Assembly: GCF_964204865.1 (NCBI RefSeq)
Contig: NC_135259.1
Coordinates: forward strand, 7,698,974 to 7,762,973
Direction: 5' to 3'
From: Styela clava
Lineage: Eukaryota > Chordata > Ascidiacea > Stolidobranchia > Styelidae
DNA: 64,000 bases
The notes below the pieces were generated by a model. The model was not told the DNA's origin and made no database searches. It saw nothing but the letters and a program-made list of their open reading frames with translations. Both the position numbers and the translations under genes were made by a program. Shown here piece after piece: positions 10,601-22,600 of the stretch (its first letter is position 1; the number at the start of each line of letters is the position of its first letter).

Positions 10601-13600
10601 TTATAAATACTGACTAGATTTTCTACAAATCCAATATTGTTCACGGTTTTCACAGCTTTTAATATTAAAATATCGTCTTTGAGATACAATAAATTTGTTC
10701 AATAACCTTATCTAATTAAAACATACCCATTGCAAATATAAAATTCTTTTGCCAATTCTTCTCTCTTCGTTTTGCTGAATCGAAAATATGAGATGCTGTC
10801 AGCAGCCAACGATTATTAAGTATGGACGCTCCACCTCGAACGTTGTCGAAAGTCTAAAAATAAATATAAAATTCATTAAAATAAAAAAAAAACTCAATAT
10901 ATAGTGGGATGTATACAGATGGACGATTCGATATTTTACTTATGCTGATTCTAGTATTTTTCGATATAGACAAACTCTAGAATTTTTTACTACAGATCTT
11001 CTTATCTGCTATTTTATATAATTATACAATCCAAACATATCGTCATCATTTGTTATATTTGAGTTTTTTCTTTTGTTTGATATTTGAAAATTCGTATGCT
11101 GGCGATAAAACAATATGCGTATATTCAGTATATTTATAATAAATCAAATTTAATCTATTATAACCGTTCCCCCTAACCTGACTGACTGTAGACTTCTTTT
11201 TTAGAACAACAACTTGCCATGGCCATGCACCTTCTATTGCATTTGTTCCTTCAATTACTCTAAGCACTTTAATTTTGTCTATACGATCAACATCACCAGC
11301 GATACCACATTTTGTGTAATCAACTGCAAAGTAATAAAATAGTATTGAAGATAAGTAACAAAATGGCATTCCGTAATAGGATGTTTGTGGTAAATGGAAA
11401 GGTGTTAGGGTACGTCACTAATCTTCTATCTTATTTTGTATGTTTTTGTAGAACAGATGGATTCAAGATACGGCCCGCGGGCCATTGGCCCGATGGACCC
11501 ATTTACGTGGTCCGTGAGAGGCTTGCTATACCATTATTTTTGATACTGTTTCTTATTTTATTTGTAACGGTACCAACCTTTGGCGTTTTCGGTCTTGTGT
11601 TATGTGACTACGTCACACTGGGGTGAAGATTCGTCCGACAAGGATTCAAGAACGCGTTTTTTTTTCGGTGCAGTGTAGTGATTAAAAAAGTTACGACAGG
11701 TATTCCAGTTAGGGATTTGTTCAAAAAGAATTGTTTTAGAACAATTGTTTTAAATCAAGTTTTTTTGCCTGTTTTGTTCAAAATGGCTGTACTATTTGAT
11801 TTTTTGTTTTAAATAGGTTGAAGAAAAATGAATGTAAAAACTTGCCAAGCGCTTCTTATTTGCAATAAATTTTTCAAAACGCCACAAATACCGACAGAGG
11901 CTCATGCACACCTTCTCAAGCTGTAGTTCAGTGGCTGGCGCAGTAAGACGCAACCGATAACGTAACGCCATTACGTAAACGACCCTGCGACAAAACCACC
12001 TTGCGAAATTGAAATGCGATCGAATAAATGAGTTTGTTTAATCTTGAAAAACTCTATCACTTCAACCTTAAAAACAAAGCTTGCTAAGCATAAATTAACC
12101 GAACAATATTAACCGTAATAATGCCTTCATATTACGAGAAAAATGTCAATACATGAACTCGAAATCCACATCATGGCGTCATAACAGATTATTTGAGGCG
12201 TCATTGCATCAGAGGACTCTAACAATTAACATAGGCCAGGCTAGGGTGTCTCATCCGCCGTCGATAAAAGCATATTCTTCATGATCGCAACCCACTCGTT
12301 TTGCCGAAGGCTGCCATCCCTCTAACTGATTTTGTAGTAGGCTTGTGAGCAAATTTTCATGATTTTCTTACTCAAAACGTCTCTTTGATATCACGGATAA
12401 ACATCCCGGTTAAAATCTTATGATTTTTGTGGAGATACGAAAGTCGCGATAAATGTACGCAATAGAAGTAAAAGTCAAAATAGCAATTTTTACTTACATT
12501 TTTAAAATTATAATTCATGCTGCATGTACAGCTGCCCAAATGCAACGTTTTGGCGTAGTTTCGCGGCCATGTATTTCAATACAAAATACAGAAAAATTTG
12601 ATTTAAAACAAGCCCTTATTTTAAAACACGATGTTACTTCTTTATTCAACACAATCACTAAATGGTTTGCCAATGTGGGCGCCACTATTGTACAAAACCA
12701 ATTTGCTAGTTAGTAGTTACGATACCATTGTGGATCAATTAATTGTTGAAGTCCGTATTGTCTTCGGGTAAAAATATTTATCAAAAAATGTCTCTAGAGA
12801 AGAAACATTCAGCGAAATACAGAGTTTAAAACAGTGGCTCGCCGAATGGACGACCTATAAGAAAATCAGAAGTAGAACAAGATAACAAGCAATCGTTGAT
12901 TCCAAACGAGCCTACTACGGAAACGATTAGCATATTTTAAAAGGAGCTATTCATATTATTGGAGTTGCACGAATATGTAAAATTATGCATGAATCGATCT
13001 TTACTTTGGCATCACGTATCTCTTTGATCAGTTCTTTAATTGAAATACGCCCTGGCAAGCTCAACTTCGAGTTGCTATAAACTTGTTAGTTTTCCGATGA
13101 CCCGGCCTTTCATAACTAAAGTTTTACGCTTTGACCCATAGCGATACGCACGTGCACGCCCCTGTTATAAAACGAAACAGGATATTTCTTACTTGTTTTA
13201 GGTTTTGTTGGCAAAGGTGGCGGTGGAAATGGAGGCGGAATGCTTAATTTTCTGGCATCGTCACATGTCACGTCAACGTAGTCCAGTGACCAAGTAGAAA
13301 AAGGTTTGCAAGTGATTGTAGCTACTTCGTATCCAGAACACGTCAGAACAGCCTGTAGTTTAGATAATAGTTAATTAATAAACAGATTTTCTATATTCTA
13401 ATAATATGATGAATAAAGTCCATATGCTCTCATGTATATGTGATGATATTTCTAAAGCTAAAGTTATGATCCTGCCAAATTTTCCTGCCAACAGCAGGAA
13501 GCAGATACTTGGGCGCGATTCCATATTTAAAATAATGGAGGCAACTAGAACAAACGCTTTCTTAGCGATGGAAAATCAAAGCAGCATATAGAAGTACCTC

Positions 13601-16600
13601 ATCTCCTGTCGAAAATTGGATAAAAGCAACGTCGTCTTTATGACCTTGCAGTTGAACGCCAGTTTTAAGTAAATAGGTATCTAGTACGCAACCTCTGTCT
13701 GGAACAAAAATATATGAAAATATTATTACGAAATAAAATTATATCGTAAATACTTTTTTATTTTCAATACCCAAATATCCCATTGCGAATGTAGTATGAA
13801 AACAAGTAAAAAATTTTAACGCATCTAAATTTTTGATTTACGAATAAAATTGATCCCGGGATTGTTTGAAACCATAAACTTTTCGACGGATTTTAAATTT
13901 TCTTAAATGTATATATCAGTCAAACATAGGATTCTTCCTAATGCATCTGCTAAAATTTTAATTGAATAATGCGAAAGCGAAAAGTTTTCCTCTACTATAG
14001 CTAATTCAGAAAAGTTTAAATTTAATGTTTTTTTTTTTCTGTACTTTATTTTTTATTCATGCTGATAATAAGTGCTGAAATTCATAAATTTGAGGTCATT
14101 GATTTATTGTTATCACAAAGTAAAATGTGGATTTATAAATTTTTCTTTAAGAAGAACGCTAACCTTTGCATGTTGGTGGCGGCCCTGACCATTGACCAGT
14201 AGCTCCGCACCAAATAGTTCGGAATCCTAATATTTTGAAGCCTATTTGACAGGAAAACCTTGCGTATGTGCTTGCTGAACTGTATTCAACTGTGAGATAT
14301 TTGGATAGATTGATGAGTTCCGGACATCCTGAAAATAAATAAGCATTGACGTGGTAAATTCTTTTTTGTGCCAAAAAAATAGGATTTTTTCTTCCACGTA
14401 ATAAAATTCGAATATATATTGAAAATCTTACGAATATCTTTGAGTTTTTTCAAGTTTCATATCGATCGAACACTCGAAGAATGTTTTTTGTGAACAATCG
14501 AAATTTTTGCCATATATCAAATATATGCATATATTTTATTATCATGAGTGCGCGTTGTTTTTAGTTGTAACTTATTCATGCTTGCAAGATAAATTCCTGG
14601 AGAATGATTTTTTCCAGTTTTGTATTTCAACACAAGCTTTCCACCTTATCCCGAATGTCACTGATGTAGCTTAGCTATTCCGCACCTTGAAGTTTACCAG
14701 AGTTGGATGCGTATAAGTCAATACAAAAATGTAAACATTTCATAAATGAATATATTATGCTGTTGACCATATTGTATTTAATATTCAGAAGAATATTTTA
14801 CAAATCTTGTGTTAGAATTCGATGTGATAATTACCACATGTTGGTGTGGGATTGTCCCATACGTTCATCCCAACGCATTTCAGTGTCTTCGATCCGTGCA
14901 TATGCAAGGCTTGCCTTTTGCATCTGAATGTTATTGTGGATCTTATTGCATAAATATTGTCACCTTGGAGACTGCTTTCTATAACTTGGACACTCTTTGA
15001 ATAAGGTGGCAGATTACAAAATTGCTCTGTTAAAACAAAAGTTATACTCAATATATATATACAGGGTGTCTCAAAATTAAGTATACACTTTTAATTTTCA
15101 GAGCGTTCATTTATTCGGAAAACATAAGTAGTCGAATTTAGTTATTGTTTGAATTTTTACTGACCCACAGAATGACAATGAGTTTAACCCAACAAATGTG
15201 ATGCAAAAAGCATAAAAATCAATAAAAACTCAACACTTCCTTAACAGAGAATTTGTAATTAATTCGGCTCTGAATGCTTCCCTCGGACCGTCCGCTGCTT
15301 GGTTTTCCTGATTTTTGTGCATCAACTACAGATCGAGTTTCCATAAATTTACGATGAATTGCCCAAAAATTTTCGTCGTGTAGTAACCGAATTAATAACA
15401 AATTCTCTGTTAAATTGGCGCTCAGTTTTCTTACTGATTTATATGCTTTTTGCCAAACAGCAATTTAGCACCTCATTTGTTGGCTTAATCTCCTTGTCAT
15501 TCTATGGGTTGGTAAAAAAATGCAAATATTACCTAAATTTTACTACTTATACATACTATGTTTTCTAAAGAAATGAACGCTCTACGATGAGTACCTGAAA
15601 AGAAAATCAAAATTGAAAGTGTATACTTACTTTTGAGACACCCAGTATAGTCCTTCGAAGGAAATAAGCAAATGTGTATATAGCAAAAGTAATTCAAATA
15701 CAGCATATAAACGTCCCGACAAAGAACTTGCATTGAAGATAGTTATACAAGATGACCCCAATTAAAACCATTACGTTTTTATGCACTTTATTTGAATTAA
15801 CTTGTACATTCGCCAGTAACCCTGGCGAATGTACAAGGTAATTCAAATGCCCCCTGCGCGGTCAAAAACGGTACAATACTTCACAATACCCAATATCTGG
15901 TAGGTCCTACTGAGGTAATATAGTAACATACCTAAACATTTCGGCAACTGATCAGACCATTCACCGTTATCCTGACAATTCAGCTCAGATGCTCCTTGCA
16001 ATTGGAAACCGGTTTTACAAAATATAACAATGAAAGTTCCATCTCGATACTGACGCATGTTGGATCCTTCCGGCGCTGTTAATGGTTTGCATTTAGTTCT
16101 GCTAGGTCCTGTTGAAAATAGAAGAGAATAAAAATTTTGTGATAATGTTGCTTCATGGGATGTTATCATCAATGCCTCGTGGGTTAAACATCATTTCTGA
16201 AGTACATGAGTAGTCGTTTGAAATTCAGCTAGCGTTTATTTGAGCAAACTAAGCGAACCGTAAAATGCCAGAGATTTCAGAAACGAATGCAAAGGCCAGT
16301 ACCTGATCTAGACACAAGATGGATGCGTCTTTATTATATATAATTTATGTAAAGTGTAACTGAAAGATCTATAGCGGTTCTCAAACCGTAGGGCGCGCCT
16401 CACAATAGGAGCGTAGACAACTTTTGAGGGCTCTCCAGAAGTATGTGCATCAAGATGGCGGACACCGGAACGTAGTATGAGTACCAGGTTGGGATTAGGC
16501 CATAATTTTATTCCAATTTTCTCCTATTTGAGTTTTATTACGAGTTTGGGGACTAGCCAAGTGACTCTTGTAGTATTTGTGCCTGAAATTTTATCCTAAT

Positions 16601-19600
16601 TCTAACCAGGTACACATACTACGTTCTGGTGTCCGCCATCTTGGTTTGCATAGTTCCGGAGTAACTCTTTGAGGGAGTGAAGCTAATTAAAAATAAGACT
16701 ATTTGTTAGATTTGAACTTTCCCGATTTATTTTGGTTTCAAATCTTTTTATTTTTTTTTTCATTATTTACACTTCATCCACATATTTTCAACGTGTTTTT
16801 CAAATTAAACAATTTCGCCTTACTATTTGTTATTTGTAGCTTATTGTTAGGGTTAGCTAGTTGTAGCTAGTTCTCTTTGAGGTGGGGTGCAAGACTTGAC
16901 AAATTCTAAAAAGGGTGCGCGGCTTAAAAAGTTTAAGAACTTTCCATGATGCTTTGGCACAGGGGCGGGCAACTTCTCTAGTCGGCGGGCCAGATGTGAA
17001 AAAATAAAGCCCTCGGCGGGCAGGATTATTACAAAATTATTATTATTGCCCACCCCTGCGGGCAGCATAAATAAAATCATACGAATAAAACAAAAATTGT
17101 CTACATCAATGAATACCTGCAAATATTCGTGAACTGTCCGTGGTAGACGTGAGAGTAGTAGTAACTGTAGAAAGAGTAGTTGGTATAGCAGTGGTAGAGC
17201 GACATTGTACCTTACTGTAATCTACTGACCACCTTCCGTCATCGCGACATCTTATGGACCTCACTATCCGATCATAACATTTCAGATTTATCTTATAAAA
17301 CAAAATTATTGAAAGAATTAATGTTTAAATAATAGTTTATTCCAAATTTAGTCTATACAGCATTTTTGATAGAACACGGTTACATTTTCGTATTTTTCTC
17401 TAAAAGCTATCCATTAGAGAATAAATTTAATTAATAAATTTATATTCTCGCCTCCAAAGAAAAGTGATAGCAGACATTGATAGTATATAAGGCTATGTAT
17501 GAAGCGCAGAAAGTTGAAAGAAATTCTCCTCTAGCCGCTTGTAGCGGTGTCTCGAAAATGTCGTGTCCCACATGTCTCACTTGTTTCACATTGCCCTGGT
17601 ACAAGTGAAATACGTGGGACAAGTGAGGCACGTGGAGCAGGTGGGACAAATGGCAGAATGTCCCAAAAGGTTTTTTATCAACATCTGAAGAAATACCGGA
17701 TATGTGTCTAAATGTATATTTTGAGTTTATTATTACTATTATCTTCATAATAGAACATAAATTTAACATTGCTATTATCAACATTTGCTTTTCTGAAAAT
17801 AATAACTTATACATATCAGTACTTTTCCTCCTTTCTTTTTGATAATCTTTTCTTTCTTGTCGTCGTAGTTTTCAACAGTGACTCGGTTATTCAAATAGAA
17901 TTGATCAAGTATGCATTTCCTCTCTGAAATATAATGCAATTTTTAATAGTTCGCATTGCTGTAAACAAGGTACGCAGCAGCCACTTTGAGGCAGAGGGTT
18001 GAAAAAGTTGGACTGACTGTAATCTCTCTGATTAGGCATATATAATCTCGTTTGTGTTGGGTTAGAGTTCATGACATGGGCAAACTACGGTCTGCCCTCA
18101 CATGACCCGCCAATCTAGGTGCCAAATTTTTGTCCCGTGGTTCAAAAACCTTGCCAACCCCTGGGTTAGACGCTAGTCTAACAATGATTTAATTAAAATA
18201 GGTATTTCTAAAGTGCAATGCCAATAAAATAACATCATTTCATTACCATCGCGCTCATTGGTGAATAAAACTATTGGTTGTTTCTTACCTGGGCGTGAAC
18301 GGCACGAAGGAACATCGGCTGACCATTTCTGAGCTTCGTTGCAAAATATTTGTTTCTCACCCATTAGAATATATTTTTCTTCGCAGTTAAAAGTAACTGT
18401 GGAATTTATTAAACGAAGTCTGTCTGACCGCGAGTATGAGGCAACAAGATTGGAGGGTAGTGTAAGTTCCGGACATTGTATTGCTGTGAATTAATGAAAA
18501 TTAAAATAGAATATGGAGTTGATAAATTTTTTGAGACTTCCGGAGGTTAGGCTACATGACTGTTTTTAAGGATCAAATCCAGATATGATCCGTGCTTTCT
18601 ACAATCATTACATACACACCGGCTGTGGAATTTTATCTCATAATAGTGCAATACGTTGGGTGTCTCAAAAATGTCATGTCCCCGCGTGTCCCACTCGTCC
18701 CCCATGTTTGTCCTAATTGTCCAACGTGTATCGCTTGAACAACCATTTTTTCATGTCTGTTCCAAACAATCCAGATGATAATTAAATATTATATATCAGT
18801 ATCGGAATACCGAAAATTCGGTATTTTCAAATATCGGCGTCTCGATATCGGATCATCGAATTGAAAAATATTTTTTTATAAATAATAATTGCAATACTTT
18901 AATTCAATCAGGTGTAGTTCACTTATACGCCAATTTTCACCACCTTGAAACAAGTAGGGTACGTTTGGAAAGTGAGACACGTTGGACACGTGGGACAAGA
19001 CATGTTCAAGACACCGCAATACGCCATCACATAGATAAACAGCTGAATGAAGAAAAACCAATTTTTTTGTCTGAATTAAAAATATGACCAGAACCATAAT
19101 ATATAAGGCTTTTGACCAAAAGCTAGAACAAATGTAAAATCTAAAATACAATCAGGAATATGGAGAATAAACATAGCATACCTTCGCATGTAGGCGCACT
19201 GGTAGACCAGACGTCACCTTCTTCACATTTCAATATTCTACTCCCAATAAGTCGATATCCAGATTTACAGAAGAAAGTTGCAAATTTGTTGTTCGAAACA
19301 GTCATTTCGGAATTTGGATTTGCTGTCAATCTGGGACAATTTGCAACTGGAAAAAGGTAACTTGCGTAATACATTGAATGCATCGAAGATGGAAGTTTTT
19401 TTAAAATATTGTGTATATGTTATAATTATTAATTATATATTTTATTACCTCTTTGGCAAACGATATTCAGTTTTGACCAAACGCCGTTTTCCTGACAGAA
19501 CGCATAATCTTCCTTCACTACATTTTTGTATCCTGTAATGATAAATAAATTCGTACCGTTTGACAATGCAATTGAATTTTGGCATATAATCTCCCTATTC

Positions 19601-22600
19601 TGAATCATTGTCTTCTTTATATTGGTCACTACGTGAGTTGATTTGTTTTTCGATACACGTGATTTCGATGTAGAAAAGGGGTTTTGTGAATGTAAGAATT
19701 ATCCTTAATTGCCAATCCAAAAGTTTATCAGTGAATGTTTTAAAAATAGTTATAATAATATGTCTTGATAGTCCTTCAACAAAATGATAAAAACATTTTA
19801 CATACCGCTAAATTAAAAATATTGCCTGGTGCTAAAACGAGTTTATACGAACATTGTGAAGTGGAACGATTTTCGATAATGAGCAATGAATTCAATAAAA
19901 TTGATAAATAAATTCAATAAACTTCCTCAGACCTTCTGCACACTTATAATGAGCTTGCAGTATTCCGCTTTTAGACGTGTCGATCGTTGGTGAATCTGCA
20001 GATATTGATTTATCGGAAGATTTTGGAGGTGTTCCACATTTATTTTCCAAACAACTATGCCGAGGTGTAGACCAAGTGTAATCTTCATTGCACTTAATTT
20101 TTGAATCTCCGAGAAGAATGTAACCTTTGTATAAAATAATTACATACTGTATCATTAATATTTGTAACCAGTATATATCAAAAATATAATATAATGTAAT
20201 ATAATTTATAATACATATAATTATAAAAGTTGAAAAAGTAAAATACTACACGTAATTATAGTAGGATTGAATATCCATCCTTTTTGAAAACTCGGTTTTG
20301 ATTGTTGTAAATACAGAGGACGAATACAGAATACTACCGACCATATTCACAAACGTGGTGAACGACATCTCGGACATCATATCCTAGTTTTAGTGATATT
20401 GCAAGTGAGTGATGGATGATGTTCGTCGGGGGCTTACATCCACCTTAAAAATGAGATTATTTGTTGATATTACGCATGTAACATAAAATGGTATTATAAA
20501 ATAAAACTATATGAAAAACATTCCTACAAATTGGATCTAAACAATTGGCGAGAATATAATATGCTAGAAAGCAATCCTCACATATATGGACATAAAAATG
20601 GCGAAACGGTACGGGTATGGTAAATCTTCTTATCTGAACACTGATTTTACCGCACAGATCGTCGGCGAAACGTGACGGAGGAAGACAATCGTGACGTAAT
20701 TTTATGTGTTTCCATCCCCAAATAAGTATCCTTTTTAATTGAAATAAAACTTCGAAAATTTCAGGTGAGACATTTGAAAATGAAATACTCACGAATGCAC
20801 GTTGGTTCAATGCCAGACCACTTTCTATCAGTTCTGCATTTCTGGAATATGTCACCGTAAATATAATAACCTTCCTTGCAATCGTACTGTAATTTTTGTC
20901 GTCTATCTCCATAATATTTAGCAATTTTTGGATAATAGACTGAGGGAAGATAACAATCTGCATCTGTCAATAGGAGGATAAAACTGCATATAGGCACAAG
21001 ACTGCTGTTGGCTCATTGCGGATCCAGTATAGGAATAAATGAAACTTTTTGAAAAATAATGTAGAATCGATTTCCCCCTTACTCGTCTATATATATATAT
21101 TATTGTTTGATTTGTCGGTAGTTTAATCGTTATCAGCTACAACGACTTACTGTATTTAGGTAAAGGGTAATCCTGAAGTATTCGCACCACGATGTCGCAC
21201 AACCTGAATCCTAACCTGTTACACGACCTGAGTTCAGGTGGTGCGCCATCTTGGTACGCATACTTCAGGAGGTCCAATTAAAGTTTATTTCTTTTAATAC
21301 AAAAAAAGTAAGAATATCAAAAATATCAATCGCGGAAAGGTAATAGCTGCAAATTAATATTGGAAAGAATATAAATTACTTTAGCTCAAAGTTTATCAAA
21401 TTATAAATTACTTGGATTGAAGCAAGATCGACCACAGTGGTCATCACAAAGACATTCTTTCGATTTCGCCTTGCAGTCCCATTTCGACGAGCATGGTTTC
21501 CTACACTTTCGTCCTGCTTCAACTAAATGAATGTTTTTGGTACATTTCTCGTCACCTGTCGCAAAAGGAGATAATGTTTATTCTATAAAATTAGGTGCAA
21601 ATACGTAAAAAATATGGAGCAAAAGCGTGGGAACAATTTCAGTAAATCATTTCACAATGTAGTCAGATTGATAATATAATTTCTTCTCACTTGGTATAGC
21701 ACATGTATTATGGAGGTGAAGCAAACGTACTTAAACTAATACTGTATGTCAAATTCTGTATTTTATATTGTAAAGAACTTTACTCAATCATTAAAATTAT
21801 AGGCAACAGTTTATTGATTCAAATACGGGGAACTAAAGTGAACATAATAGCTGTGACTATAAATTCTGCATATCCGTAAGCTGTTTTATTCGTTAAATTT
21901 CTATTTATTTATTTGGGAAATTTGGGAAAAATCTGAAATGTTGTTGGATAAATCTTAAACTACGTTCGAAACAAATGAAGTGCTGTAAATGTCACTGAGT
22001 TTATTTTCGTTTCGAAGCAGTAAACTGAACAAGGCCCAAGGCGTTAGGGACTTTCTGACATAAAGTATACATCTGCTATAAATAGAAAACTCAAATGACG
22101 ATTTCTATTGGGGCATCATAGGAAAATTGCTCGTTTGCATTGGTTGGATAAACGTTTTCAGTAATTAGGAAAAAGGAATACCTATGTTTTCAACGATCTT
22201 CATAGCTTGCCGACATTCTGCCATTGTTTCGCAACATTGTGTTGAACAAGCAGTTAAGTCCACGTCGTAAAATCCAGATGCTACGAGGGCGACAATATTT
22301 TCGCAAGAAACTGAATTGCACTGCGCTTTTGGAATACATGAAGCTGCTATAAGACGTTCACCTAAAACAAAAACAATATGAAAAAATGATTACAATATTA
22401 TCTTAGGTGTAAAGTATTCAGGTATTGTGTTCTGTAATTCAAATTCAAATAAGTAATACATTTCCAAAGTTACCCGAACAGGTTTGAAAAAATATTCATC
22501 ACTTTTATAATATACAGCGTTTTCACATATATTTTAAAGAGAACAGATCATATTTCAAATACTGATATAATTAATTCGAATTTACGTCTACCAGATGATT

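Noticed and set aside
17887-17901. A 15-base match (minus strand) to the Ciona spliced-leader ATTCTATTTGAATAAG, as I remember it
   Set aside because: It lies inside coding exon 13 of the protease and encodes part of CCP6 (FYLNN); the last base differs and no donor follows. Probably coincidence in AT-rich sequence.
20457-20963. 168-aa minus-strand ORF
   Set aside because: It overlaps the CCP1 exon in a different frame and continues into an intron; the frame with CCP cysteines and phase-compatible splice sites is the real one.
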